A DNA stretch of 64,000 nt from an uncultured Porphyromonadaceae bacterium (GCA_900548975.1 URMS01000010.1:1-64000); one strand, 5' to 3'; positions 48,379-57,222 are shown, counted from the first letter of the stretch. The notes: a model not told the origin generated them from the letters alone. Numbers and translations are program-made.

Positions 48379-49857
48379 TTGAAAAGCATTCCACTCGCCA
48401 CGAGCGTGGCCAAGTCACCGTCATTCGCACTTTCAGCGCTTCCGATAGTTACACTTCTTGTATCGCTTACCGCCATCGTAGCCTTTGTAGGCGCCGACGC
48501 CATATCTGATCTCAGTCCGTGGGTCCTTTTAGGGTCTGCCATCCTCGCTATTGCTCTGAGCGCCCTCACGCGCACCCTGTGCCGCCGCGGCCTCACGGTA
48601 GGATTCCGCCGAAGCGCGCGCCAGATACTTCCGGCCGTACCGATGCTTGTGTTCATAGCCATGGTATCGACCACATGGATGCTGAGCGGCGTTGTGCCGA
48701 CGCTCATCGACTTCGGCATGCGCATCATCGATCCGACCTTCTTCCTTGTCACGGCCTGCGCCGTCTGCGCCGTCATATCGGTGCTCACGGGCAGCTCGTG
48801 GAGCACCATCGCCACTATCGGCGTGGCATTTATGGGCATAGGTACCGTCATGGGCTTCCATCCGGGGTGGGTTGCCGGCGCCATAATATCGGGCGCCTAT
48901 TTCGGCGACAAGGTATCGCCTCTGAGCGATACAACCGTAGTGGCGTCGAGCGCCTGCGGCGTCGATCTCTTCGACCACATCCGCTATCTCATGCTCACCG
49001 CCATTCCGGCAATGGGCCTTGCGCTGCTCACATTCCTTATAGCGGGCCTGTGCATCGACGCCTCACCGGCAGAAAGTGCCGGCGAGATGCTCGGTCTTAT
49101 TAACGGCACGTTCAACATCACACCGTGGACACTGGTTATACCGGCTGTCACGCTGACGCTGATAGCACTGCGCGTGCCTACCCTGCTCACTCTCTTCATA
49201 AGCTCCATGCTCGGACTTGCCGGAATATTCGTGTTTCAGCCCGGCATTACGGCCATGCTCGCCGGAGGCGGCTCGGCTGCGGAGTATATAAGAATGATTG
49301 CGCGCCTGTTATGGACCGAAACGACCTTCGACACCGGCCACGCCACTTTCGACAACCTTGTAGCCACCGGCGGCATTACCGGCATGATACCCACCATAGT
49401 ACTGGTGCTCTGCGCCATGACTTTCGGCACGGCCATGATAGGTACCGGCATGCTCGGTGTGCTCACGCACAAGATAACATCGCGTCTGCGCGGCCGCTTC
49501 GCCATAGTAGGCACCACGGTCGGTGGCGGCCTGTTTATCAACGGCTGCACCGCCGACCAGTATCTGTCGCTGATAATCGGCGGCAATATGTTCCGCAACG
49601 CCTACCGGCGCGTCGGCCTTGAGCCGCGCCTGCTCAGCCGTACTCTCGAAGACTCGGTGTCGGTGACTTCGGTGCTTATACCGTGGAACTCGTGCGGCGT
49701 GACACAGTCGACGGTCCTCGGGGTGTCGACACTCACCTATCTGCCGTTCTGCGTGTTCAACTATCTGTCGCCGCTCATGTCGCTGCTGATGGCCTTTACG
49801 GGTTTCAAAATCAAACAGACAGTTTTCCGCCACTACTCTCTCGAAACAAGGGGCTGA
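48379..49857 (+). CDS. Na+/H+ antiporter, NhaC family
   Basis: The 492-residue inner-membrane protein has about eleven hydrophobic segments and NhaC family motifs: SWSTIATIGVAFMGIG, ISGAYFGDKVSPLSDTTVVASS and TVGGGLFINGCTADQYLSLI, then PWNSCGVTQSTVLGV near the end. It exports sodium or a related ion for protons. TTG at 48379 is used as the start: no ATG occurs before the first membrane segment, and the next in-frame region is already membrane. It converges on the DUF389 gene with one base between stops. Confidence 0.88.
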   Translation: MKSIPLATSVAKSPSFALSALPIVTLLVSLTAIVAFVGADAISDLSPWVLLGSAILAIALSALTRTLCRRGLTVGFRRSARQILPAVPMLVFIAMVSTTWMLSGVVPTLIDFGMRIIDPTFFLVTACAVCAVISVLTGSSWSTIATIGVAFMGIGTVMGFHPGWVAGAIISGAYFGDKVSPLSDTTVVASSACGVDLFDHIRYLMLTAIPAMGLALLTFLIAGLCIDASPAESAGEMLGLINGTFNITPWTLVIPAVTLTLIALRVPTLLTLFISSMLGLAGIFVFQPGITAMLAGGGSAAEYIRMIARLLWTETTFDTGHATFDNLVATGGITGMIPTIVLVLCAMTFGTAMIGTGMLGVLTHKITSRLRGRFAIVGTTVGGGLFINGCTADQYLSLIIGGNMFRNAYRRVGLEPRLLSRTLEDSVSVTSVLIPWNSCGVTQSTVLGVSTLTYLPFCVFNYLSPLMSLLMAFTGFKIKQTVFRHYSLETRG

Positions 49858-49858
49858 T

Positions 49859-51220
49859 TCACTCGACCATCTCAACCACCGATACCTTGCTCAGATGCAG
49901 GCGCGTCTGCAGGTACTCGGCGAGCTTGGTGCGCTCGGCGGCGGCAAAGCGGCCGCGCACGCGCACAAGCGCCACATTGGCCGTGTCGGTGCTCTGGTCG
50001 CCGGGCGAGGCGAACACGGTGGTTGTCACGGCAATATCCCGGATTTTAGGAAACAGCACTTTCACCTCGGGCGAAATCTCGGGAGCGGCGATCGCCGACG
50101 TACGGTCGGCCTCGAGCGCGCGCTGCAGCGAGTCGATGGTATTGCGCTGACGCGTGATAGTAGCCTGGGTAAGAGCATAGATATCGCTTATTGCCGACGG
50201 TTTTTCGTCGGTATTCTGATACGTTCCACCCTGTATTATCGACAGTTCGGTGCCTTTGAGACCGTAGTACTGGAGCTTGGCGGCAAGCTCCAGGTGCAGC
50301 GAGTCGGGAGGAAGCGGACGCCCTATGAGAGTGATGATGAGATGTTTCTCGCCATGGGTGATATAGGCCTTGCGGCTGAGCACCTGCGTGTCGGGGAAAT
50401 CGCACTCGTGCTGTATGAAACGGTCGGCATTCATGGTAAACCGGCTGTCGCGCAGCATGTTGTAGGTAAGATAAATACTGGGCAGCATAGTTAGCACGGC
50501 CAAAGTGTAGACCACCTTACGCACACGGCGCGCACGGTCGGTGTCGACGGTGAGGCCCTTGTATTTCATCAGCTTCACGCCGATAAATGTGGCGAAAGCT
50601 ATGTATATCGAATTGATTATAAAGAGGTACGAGGCTCCAAAGAAATAGTTGAGCTGCCATGTGGCCAGTCCGAAGCCGGCCGTACATAGAGGCGGCATAA
50701 GAGCCGTGGCGATGGCCACGCCCGGAATGACATTGCCCTTATTGGTACTGCCCAGAGCTATGATGCCGGCACCGCCGCCGACGAAACCAATGAGCACATC
50801 GTAGATGGTAGGCGAGGTGCGGGCCAGCAGCTCGCTATGCTGCTCGTTGACCGGCGATATGAGAAAGAAAATGGTCGACGCAAGCACCGAGAACACGGCG
50901 GCCATGAGAAGATTGCGCACACAGCGCTTTATGAGGTCGAAATCGTGTATACCCACCCCGAGACCTATGCCGATGATAGGGCCCATGAGCGGCGATATGA
51001 GCATGGCACCGATGATTACGGCGGTAGAATTGGTGTTGAGACCGAGCGATGCGATAAGGATGGCCAGAATGAGGATGAGGATACTCGTTCCACGGAACGA
51101 CACGCCCTCGCGAATGTTCTGTTCGGCCTGCTCCTGCGACACCAGCTGCCCGTTGAGCGAAAAATAATTGACGAAGAAGTCGGAAATTTTTGTGGCAATA
51201 TTCGATTTCATGGCACTCAT
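49859..51220 (-). CDS. DUF389 family membrane protein
   Basis: The 453-residue protein has a short cytoplasmic start, six to seven membrane segments with the DUF389 block NSTAVIIGAMLISPLMGPIIGIG and GVAIATALMPPLCTAGFGLA, and a C-terminal soluble region (about 250-453) with BON-like alpha/beta pattern. Function is unknown in the family. A second ATG at 51211 would remove three residues. A family A repeat lies upstream of the start. Confidence 0.85.
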   Translation of the reverse strand: MSAMKSNIATKISDFFVNYFSLNGQLVSQEQAEQNIREGVSFRGTSILILILAILIASLGLNTNSTAVIIGAMLISPLMGPIIGIGLGVGIHDFDLIKRCVRNLLMAAVFSVLASTIFFLISPVNEQHSELLARTSPTIYDVLIGFVGGGAGIIALGSTNKGNVIPGVAIATALMPPLCTAGFGLATWQLNYFFGASYLFIINSIYIAFATFIGVKLMKYKGLTVDTDRARRVRKVVYTLAVLTMLPSIYLTYNMLRDSRFTMNADRFIQHECDFPDTQVLSRKAYITHGEKHLIITLIGRPLPPDSLHLELAAKLQYYGLKGTELSIIQGGTYQNTDEKPSAISDIYALTQATITRQRNTIDSLQRALEADRTSAIAAPEISPEVKVLFPKIRDIAVTTTVFASPGDQSTDTANVALVRVRGRFAAAERTKLAEYLQTRLHLSKVSVVEMVE

Positions 51221-51239
51221 TGTGATGAAATAATATCGA

Positions 51240-51308
51240 AAGTGAAGGGTGAAGGTAATAGTTCGGCCTTATCACTTTTCACTTCAACTTGAGTTTGCGA
51301 AAGTTGAA
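51240..51308 (-). repeat. Palindromic intergenic repeat, family A copy 4
   Basis: Short copy: AGTGAAGGGTGAAGGTAATAG, GTTCGGCCTTATCACTTTTCA and the end CTTCAACTTGAGTTTGCGAA. Unlike other copies it lies upstream of a start codon (51220). Confidence 0.7.
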
Positions 51309-51352
51309 TAATGTGATTATAACAAATACATTGTCTAAATGGTTTACCGCCG

Positions 51353-51395
51353 AAAAAACGCCCGCGGCAACGGGCTGATGAAGCCGTGCCGCGGG
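51353..51395 (-). terminator. Terminator of the CoA transferase gene
   Basis: CCCGCGGCA (51361-51369) and TGCCGCGGG (51387-51395) form a 9-bp stem followed on the minus strand by CGTTTTTT. Confidence 0.8.
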
Positions 51396-51406
51396 AGTAT
51401 GGGTAT

Positions 51407-51514
51407 CTGCGAAAGTTGAAGGCAATAGTACTATTAAGTATTATCTTCACTCAGGCGAAGCCTGAATTTCACTTTTTTACTTTATTCACTTCAACTTGAG
51501 CTTGCGAAAGTTGA
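51407..51514 (-). repeat. Palindromic intergenic repeat, family A copy 5
   Basis: Starts TCTGCGAAAGTTGAAGGCA, centre AATAGTACTATT, then TATTATCTTCACTCAGG, CAGGCGAAGCCTG and the end CACTTCAACTTGAGCTTGCG. Both ends carry a GCGAAAGTTGA, and the copy stops 9 nt from the CoA transferase stop codon. Confidence 0.75.
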
Positions 51515-51522
51515 ATATGTTA

Positions 51523-53013
51523 TCAGAGATAGCGCGAGAGGTCGGCGTTGCGCATGTCGCCGGTCTCGGTGAATGCCTCGTGGAGGGCGAACGAAGCGCG
51601 GAGCGAGTGGGGAGTCTGGCCGGCACCGTGGTTGAGGTAGTCGGTGAGCACTTCGCGGTACATGGGGTGAGCGCAGTTCTCGATGATTTCCTTGGCACGC
51701 TGCACGGGATCCTTGCCGCGAAGGTCGGCAATACCCTGGTCGGTGACGATGATATCGACAGAGTGCTCGCTATGGTCGGCATGGGCCACCATGGGCACGA
51801 TGTTGCTTATGGCTCCGCCCTTGGTGATGGAGGGGCAGCTGAAGATGGAGAGGTAGGCGTTGCGGGTAAAGTCGCCGGAACCGCCGATACCGTTCATCAT
51901 CTTTGTACCGAGCACATGGGTGGAGTTGACAGCGCCGAAGAGATCGGCTTCGAGGGCGGTGTTCATGGCTATGACACCTATGCGGCGTATTACCTCGGGG
52001 TTGTTCGAAATCTCGGCCGGACGCATCAGAATCTTGTCGTGGAAGAAGCTGATGTCGGAGAAGAGTTTCTCTTCTGTCTGGTCGGTGAAAGTCATGGAGC
52101 ATGTGCTGGCAAATGTGCACTTGCCTTTCTTAAGAAGTTCGAGCACGGCATCCTGGATAACCTCGGTGTACATCATGAAGTTGGGCAGCTCCTTGCTTTC
52201 GCCGAGATCGTAGAGCACGGCATTGGCCACGTTGCCCACACCCGACTGTAGCGGAAGGAATTCCTTGGGCAGACGTCCGGCCTTGTATTCGCCTACAAGG
52301 AAACGGACAACATTCTTGCCTATCTGTGTGGACACCTCATCGGAAGCGGTGAATGGCTTCACACAGTCGTAAGAATCGGTACGGACAATACCCACAACCT
52401 TGGAGGGGTCGATCTTAAGGACAGGCGAGCCGATGCGGTCGTTGGCGGCGTAGATGGGTATCTCGCGGCGATAAGGGGGATCGAGGGGCAGATATACGTC
52501 GTGCATGCCCAGAAGAGCCTTAGGAAGCTTGGCGTTTAGCTCGATAAATATTTTTTTGGCCTTGGCTGCGTAAGTAGGCACATTACCGATACCACAGCCG
52601 AGAATCAGCTCACCGGAGTCAGTGATGTCTGCTACTTCGATTATAGCGAAGTCGATGTCGCCGTAAGTACCGTAACGCACTTCCTGAGCCATTTCCGAGA
52701 GGTGACGGTCGTTGTAGTGGCAGTCGTGCGAGTTGATGCGCTTGCGCAGGTCGGGCACATTCTGATAGGGTGCGCGCATATTGTATGCGTTGGCACGCGA
52801 AAGAACGCCGTCGACATGGTCGCTGGTCGAAGCGCCGGTAAACATGTTTACTTTGAAAGGTCTGCCGGCTTCATGCTCGCGCACGGCCTTGGCGGCAAGT
52901 GCTTCGGTGATAGCTTTGGGTGTGCCGGGAGCGGTAAAGCCCGAAAGGCCTATGGTGGCTCCGTTGTGAATCATTTCAGCAGCTTCCTGAGCCGTAATGA
53001 AATTGTATGCCAT
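51523..53013 (-). CDS. Acetyl-CoA hydrolase/transferase family (succinate/acetate CoA-transferase)
   Basis: The 496-residue protein has two class I CoA-transferase domains: TIGLSGFTAPGTPKAI near the N-terminus, LQSGVGNVANAVLYDL around residue 255, the GIGGSGDFTRNAYLSIF motif and IVTDQGIADLRGKDPVQRA. The family (Cat1/SucCoA transferase) moves CoA between acetate and succinate or propionate, a step in succinate/propionate fermentation in Bacteroidales. Terminated by the hairpin at 51353-51395. Confidence 0.9.
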   Translation of the reverse strand: MAYNFITAQEAAEMIHNGATIGLSGFTAPGTPKAITEALAAKAVREHEAGRPFKVNMFTGASTSDHVDGVLSRANAYNMRAPYQNVPDLRKRINSHDCHYNDRHLSEMAQEVRYGTYGDIDFAIIEVADITDSGELILGCGIGNVPTYAAKAKKIFIELNAKLPKALLGMHDVYLPLDPPYRREIPIYAANDRIGSPVLKIDPSKVVGIVRTDSYDCVKPFTASDEVSTQIGKNVVRFLVGEYKAGRLPKEFLPLQSGVGNVANAVLYDLGESKELPNFMMYTEVIQDAVLELLKKGKCTFASTCSMTFTDQTEEKLFSDISFFHDKILMRPAEISNNPEVIRRIGVIAMNTALEADLFGAVNSTHVLGTKMMNGIGGSGDFTRNAYLSIFSCPSITKGGAISNIVPMVAHADHSEHSVDIIVTDQGIADLRGKDPVQRAKEIIENCAHPMYREVLTDYLNHGAGQTPHSLRASFALHEAFTETGDMRNADLSRYL

Positions 53014-53054
53014 TGCTTTATGCGGTATAGTTAGTATTTTTATTTAGTTTAAGG

Positions 53055-53474
53055 TCAGAACTTACGTTTCAGAATCTCGCTCCATATTATAGCCTTGCGC
53101 AGATCGCCGCCCGGAACGGGCGGAATGGCGGCACGGCGTGCCGGAGCAGGCTCTACGGAAATATCGGCAGTCACACGGGTGCCCTCTTCGGGCAATACCG
53201 GGGACTCGGGCTGCCGGATTTCCTCGCGGGGAGCCGGAGCGGGCCCGGGCATGCGGAAAGAGCTTGTTTTCCGCAGCACGGGCTCATGCGGAGCCTGCGC
53301 GGGATGGCGCTGAGGCATGGTGACGGCCGCCGGGGCCGCATGACGCTGCGCAGGGCGGCGGGGCCTGTCGGCGGGTTTCTGCACGGTCTTCTTTTTCTCG
53401 CTCGCTTTCTCGAACAAGAAAATTATAATACCCAGTACGATGGGAACTATGACCGAAACAGAACTCGATTCCAC
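53055..53474 (-). CDS. Small membrane-anchored Pro/Arg-rich protein
   Basis: With a GTG start at 53474 the protein has 139 residues: one membrane helix (SVSVIVPIVLGIIIFLFEK), a Lys-rich turn and a long disordered region rich in Pro, Ala and Arg, ending in DLRKAIIWSEILKRKF, a likely short helix. The frame is open to an ATG at 53552, but that start lies upstream of the promoter. It is probably a cytoplasm-facing tail-like protein of unknown function. The C-terminal IIWSEIL helix is the most protein-like part. Confidence 0.6.
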   Translation of the reverse strand: MESSSVSVIVPIVLGIIIFLFEKASEKKKTVQKPADRPRRPAQRHAAPAAVTMPQRHPAQAPHEPVLRKTSSFRMPGPAPAPREEIRQPESPVLPEEGTRVTADISVEPAPARRAAIPPVPGGDLRKAIIWSEILKRKF

Positions 53475-53484
53475 GCTTTTTTTG

Positions 53485-53492
53485 TAATTTTG
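53485..53492 (+). promoter_or_regulatory. Probable -7 element of miaB
   Basis: TAATTTTG, 40 nt before the miaB ATG; no TTG at -33. It lies just beside the opposite-strand element at 53495-53502. Confidence 0.45.
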
Positions 53493-53494
53493 CA

Positions 53495-53525
53495 CAAAAA
53501 TAGTCAATCTTGTGCAAAGGCACAA
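53495..53525 (-). promoter_or_regulatory. Promoter of the 53055 gene
   Basis: On the minus strand TTG (53523-53525), 20-nt spacer, TATTTTTG (53495-53502): full consensus match, 20 nt before the GTG start. It supports the GTG over the upstream ATG. Confidence 0.65.
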
Positions 53526-53532
53526 ATATTTT

Positions 53533-54852
53533 ATGGACAACAACGACAACAACCTCTTATATATCGAGACTTACGGCTGCCAGATGAACGTCGCCGACAG
53601 CGAAGTGGTGGCCTCTATCATGGAAATGGCCGGTTACCGGCTCACCGACAGCATAGACAATGCCGACGCCGTGCTGCTGAACACCTGCTCTATCCGCGAC
53701 AACGCCGAGCAGAAAATAATATCGCGACTCAAGGCCCTGGCAGCAGAGCGCCGTAAGCGCGGACGCCTGCTGATAGGCGTCATAGGCTGCATGGCTGAGC
53801 GTGTGCAGCGCGAGCTTGTGGAAAAGCACGGGGTGGACATTGTAGCCGGCCCCGACGCCTACCTCGATCTGCCTGCCCTCTTCGCCTCGGCCGAAAACGG
53901 AGTGCCGGCTGTGAATGTGGAGCTGAGCACCACCGAGACCTACCGCGACGTGATGCCGGCGCGCATTCCGGGCCAGACGGTGTCGGGCTTCGTGAGCATA
54001 ATGCGCGGCTGCAATAATTTCTGCTCCTACTGCATAGTGCCCTATACCCGCGGCCGCGAGCGCAGCCGTCCCGTCGACAGCATACTGGGCGAAGTGGCCG
54101 ATCTTCGTCGCCGTGGCTTCCGGGAGGTGACTCTGCTTGGACAGAACGTGAACAGCTATCTCGACGGCGACACCGATTTCGCCGCCCTGCTCGCCGCCGT
54201 GGCCGAGTCGGCTCCCGACATGCGCGTACGCTTCACCACCTCGCACCCCAAGGACATGTCGGACGCCATTATCGACGCCATAGCCTCGCATCCCAACATC
54301 TGCCGCCATATCCATCTGCCGGTGCAGAGCGGCAGCAATGCCGTGCTCAAGGCCATGAACCGCAAGTATACCCGCGAGTGGTATCTCGACCGCATAGCGG
54401 CAATCCGCAACCGCATACCCGACTGCGGTATATCCACCGACCTCTTCACCGGCTTCCACGACGAGACAGAGGAAGATTTCGAGCAGACTCTCAGCCTGAT
54501 GCGCGAGGTCGGCTTCGACTCGGCATTTATGTTCAAATACTCGGAACGCCCGGGTACATTCGCCTCGCGCACCATGCCCGACAACGTGCCCGAAAGTGTG
54601 AAGATCGAGCGCCTCAACCGCATGATAGCCCTGCAGAACGAACTTTCGGCGGCCTCGAACCGCGCCGACATCGGACGCGAATACGAGGTACTGGTGGAGG
54701 GTGTGGCAAAACGAAGCAAGGAGCAGATGGTGGGCCGCACAAGCCAGAACAAGACGGCGGTCTTCGCCCGCGGCGACGCCAAGGTGGGCCAGCTGCGCCG
54801 TGTGCGCGTGCTCGACTCCACATCGGCCACCTTGCTGTGCGAGCAGGTGTAA
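53533..54852 (+). CDS. miaB: tRNA-2-methylthio-N6-dimethylallyladenosine synthase
   Basis: MiaB is the radical-SAM enzyme that adds a methylthio group to i6A37 of tRNA. The 439-residue protein has the UPF0004 domain with cysteines in ETYGCQMNVADSE, NTCSIRDNAEQK and GVIGCMAER, the radical-SAM motif RGCNNFCSYCIVPYTRGRE, and a C-terminal TRAM domain. GCQMN and NTCSIR distinguish it from the RimO at 2609. The ATG at 53533 is preferred to 53512, which overlaps the transcription start region. Confidence 0.96.
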   Translation: MDNNDNNLLYIETYGCQMNVADSEVVASIMEMAGYRLTDSIDNADAVLLNTCSIRDNAEQKIISRLKALAAERRKRGRLLIGVIGCMAERVQRELVEKHGVDIVAGPDAYLDLPALFASAENGVPAVNVELSTTETYRDVMPARIPGQTVSGFVSIMRGCNNFCSYCIVPYTRGRERSRPVDSILGEVADLRRRGFREVTLLGQNVNSYLDGDTDFAALLAAVAESAPDMRVRFTTSHPKDMSDAIIDAIASHPNICRHIHLPVQSGSNAVLKAMNRKYTREWYLDRIAAIRNRIPDCGISTDLFTGFHDETEEDFEQTLSLMREVGFDSAFMFKYSERPGTFASRTMPDNVPESVKIERLNRMIALQNELSAASNRADIGREYEVLVEGVAKRSKEQMVGRTSQNKTAVFARGDAKVGQLRRVRVLDSTSATLLCEQV

Positions 54853-54864
54853 TCAGTTATATAG

Positions 54865-55061
54865 GTTTCGCAAGTTTTCAACTTGCTCACAGTTAAAAAT
54901 ATAGTTGAAAAAGTAAAAGGTTTAAAAAGTTAAGATAATGGTTTGGATGCCGATGGTAGGGATAAAGTCTGTCAGACTATAGATTCCGAAGGGACTATTA
55001 TCTTAACTCTTTACACTCATTTAACCTTTTTCCACTTCAACTTGAGCTTGCGAAAGTTGAG
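54865..55061 (+). repeat. Palindromic intergenic repeat, family A copy 6 (longest)
   Basis: Left end GCAAGTT-TTC-AACTTGC hairpin, left arm with AAAAAGTTAAGATAATGG, right arm with ATTATCTTAACTC and TTTACACTC, and right end CACTTCAACTTGAGCTTGCG ending AAAGTTGA. Left end matches copy 2, right end matches copies 1, 3 and 5. It starts 12 nt after the miaB stop. Confidence 0.75.
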
Positions 55062-55070
55062 TAAATTAAA

Positions 55071-55157
55071 ATTAGAAATTAGAAGTTAGAAGTTAGAAGT
55101 TGTTGCTGCGAAAGCTCACTTCTAACTCCTAACTTCTAACTTGTAACTTCTAATTAG
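55071..55157 (-). repeat. Family B repeat: inverted AGAAGTTA tandem units
   Basis: Left arm has tandem TTAGAAG units (ATTAGAAATTAGAAG, TTAGAAGTTAGAAG); the right arm is their reverse complement (CTTCTAACTCCTAAC, TTCTAACTTGTAAC). The middle is TTGCTGCGAAAGCTC. It ends 3 nt from the stop codon of the MORN gene. Confidence 0.65.
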
Positions 55158-55160
55158 TGT

Positions 55161-56255
55161 TTAGTTCCCGTCTTCGTGAGGTGATTTGGTGAATGGGCAG
55201 CCGCGGCCTTCCCATTTCTTCCTTATGCTTTTCATTTTACTGCGGATAGAATTGCGGTCGGAAATACTCTGCCCTCCCTTGATGAGCTGAGTCTCATAGT
55301 CGGAATAGACTCGCGAGTCCGACATCCATGCCGTGCCGCAATCGTCCTTCTTTTTGTTGTTGGCGGAACTGTGAGCGCCCGGGCGCGAAGAACTTCCGCC
55401 CGATGAGGCAGCCCCCATACCCAACGATTCCGAACCCGAATAAGAACTCCCCGACGCACCCGCAGATGCGCCGCCCGAATGCATGGTCTGATACTGCGCA
55501 CCGACTTCGACAAGGCCGCTCATAACTTCGCTCAGACCGCTCCAAAGTTCGGCATTGAGTTTGTCTTTTGCAGCCTTGTAGGCCTGGCGACGTGCGTTGA
55601 ATACGTCGGACGATGTAATGTCGATATAAGTGTTGTCTTTGAAATTCACGACATTCCACGCTCCGGGGCCGTAGATGAAGATGGCCACGCCATTGTATGC
55701 GCCGTCGCGGATAGTGCCTATAAGCAGGGCGCCGTTTTTCAGCACCTGAAGCCCGAAACGATCGCGGCCTTCACCGCCTTCCTCACCCACATACAGGCCG
55801 TCGCTGTTTTCACTCATCGAGAAATATCTCGACATATCGGGATTGGGCGAAGGATATTTCCCGACAGGTTTGTCGTCCTCGAAGCGGCCGTAATAGATGA
55901 GGTCGCCGTTTGGTGCATAGCACGATCCGCGGCCGTTCTTTTTGCCTTTGATGAAGCTGCCGACGTATACACTTGCCCCCGGAGCATTTTCGATTTCATC
56001 GCCGGCTTCCATTATCAGCATACCGCGGCCATTATACTTATCCTTCGCGAAGTCGCCTATATACACGGCTCCCTTTTTGAGGTCAAGGATGCCCATGCCG
56101 CTGCGGGTCTTGTTGTTATCGGCATACTGCCCGAGATAGCCGCCCTTTACGCCGCCGGTCAGCAAAGTGCCGAGTTCATTCCCGGCGCCCCGGACCGACA
56201 TCGTGAGAATCAATGCGGATATTACAGCAAGTAGAAGCCCTACTCTATTCTTCAT
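55161..56255 (-). CDS. Secreted MORN-repeat protein
   Basis: The 364-residue protein has a signal peptide (MKNRVGLLLAVISALILTMSVRGA) and MORN-like repeats built on Y/G-x-G-x-F/L units (YIGDFAKDKYNGRGML, YVGSFIKGKKNGRGSCYAPNG, YYGRFEDDKPVG, AVFIYG-like), about residues 40-215. A helical segment (LSEVMSGLVEVGAQYQTMHSGG), a Gly/Ser-rich stretch and a basic tail follow. MORN repeats bind membranes or act as scaffolds in other systems; here the role is unknown. The start overlaps the stop of the SH3-like gene by 11 nt, so they are probably one operon. Confidence 0.7.
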   Translation of the reverse strand: MKNRVGLLLAVISALILTMSVRGAGNELGTLLTGGVKGGYLGQYADNNKTRSGMGILDLKKGAVYIGDFAKDKYNGRGMLIMEAGDEIENAPGASVYVGSFIKGKKNGRGSCYAPNGDLIYYGRFEDDKPVGKYPSPNPDMSRYFSMSENSDGLYVGEEGGEGRDRFGLQVLKNGALLIGTIRDGAYNGVAIFIYGPGAWNVVNFKDNTYIDITSSDVFNARRQAYKAAKDKLNAELWSGLSEVMSGLVEVGAQYQTMHSGGASAGASGSSYSGSESLGMGAASSGGSSSRPGAHSSANNKKKDDCGTAWMSDSRVYSDYETQLIKGGQSISDRNSIRSKMKSIRKKWEGRGCPFTKSPHEDGN

Positions 56256-57222
56256 AATACTGCGGTGGATTTACTTTCCAGTTTTTGGTATCTTTCGACA
56301 CTTTCTGATATTCCTTTTCGCCATCTTTGGTCTTCATGAGATTGAGCTTATTGCCCGTGCCGTGCAGAAGCTCCACATAATAGACATCGCCGTCGGCAAC
56401 ATCGAGGGTAAGTTCGTCGTGGAAAGGCTTATCGAACCACTTGAATTCTCGGGCCAGTATTATACGGCCAGGATTTTTTACCACGATCTTTGTAACAGCG
56501 CGGCGATAGGTGTCCAGACCGCCGTTTTTGCCCTTACTCTTTAGTTCGAGCTCGGCAAGAGGAATAAGATTGCCGTTAAAGCGCACAAGCATGTTGTTGG
56601 CATACTTGAAATTGTCGAAAATATAAATAACGCCGGCAGCACCTTCTTCTGTCACATTGGCAGCGTTGGCTTCGGCCTCGGCCACACGGCGGGTATATTC
56701 GTCGGCGGTAATACCGTCCGCCTGCTCTTCGCTTCGGGCGATACTGCCCGAAACGGCACTTCCGGAAGCGGGCTGCGCCGGAGTGTTTTCCTCCTTAGCG
56801 GAAACTTCGGCTTCTTCGACAACTTCGGGGTCGCTATGGGACTTTTGCTTCTTTTTGCCGAACAGTTTACCAGAAATGCCACTGACGCCGTCGGCGACCT
56901 TGCGGGATGTGTTGGAGACAAAGCCTTTGGTCTTGTCGACAACATTATCCTCACCGTCAGACGATTTTCCGGAACGGCTCTTGAACTTAAGATCGTTGAT
57001 CGAAACAAAACCCTTGACACCCATGAAATCTATCTGACAAAAGCCGCCGTCTATTTTGGAGACATTGATTTCCATGCCCTTACGCAGACTGCCTATGACT
57101 TCGGCCTTTTCGCTGTCGGCTTCTCTGACATCGGCCTTTTCGGACGACACCACATAGATATCGGCCGAGGCTGCTATGGTTGTCATCAACAATATAATGA
57201 ATGACAGAATTATCTTCTTCAT
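56245..57222 (-). CDS. Secreted SH3-like domain protein
   Basis: The 325-residue protein has a signal peptide (MKKIILSFIILLMTTIAASA), a bacterial SH3-like domain (DIYVVSSEKADVREADSE to GVKGFVSINDL; about 20-80), a Lys/Ser-rich linker, an acidic spacer, and a C-terminal beta-rich domain (about 195-325, from AGVIYIFDNFKYANNMLVRF), a DUF2846-like pattern. Likely periplasmic or outer-membrane associated, perhaps peptidoglycan binding through the SH3 part. The ATG at 57222 is preferred since MKKIIL begins the signal peptide. It overlaps the MORN gene. Confidence 0.7.
   Translation of the reverse strand: MKKIILSFIILLMTTIAASADIYVVSSEKADVREADSEKAEVIGSLRKGMEINVSKIDGGFCQIDFMGVKGFVSINDLKFKSRSGKSSDGEDNVVDKTKGFVSNTSRKVADGVSGISGKLFGKKKQKSHSDPEVVEEAEVSAKEENTPAQPASGSAVSGSIARSEEQADGITADEYTRRVAEAEANAANVTEEGAAGVIYIFDNFKYANNMLVRFNGNLIPLAELELKSKGKNGGLDTYRRAVTKIVVKNPGRIILAREFKWFDKPFHDELTLDVADGDVYYVELLHGTGNKLNLMKTKDGEKEYQKVSKDTKNWKVNPPQYYEE

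Noticed and set aside
42796..55157. Repeated blocks considered as a CRISPR array
   Set aside because: Copies are kilobases apart, palindromic and variable in length, with no regular spacers and no cas genes.
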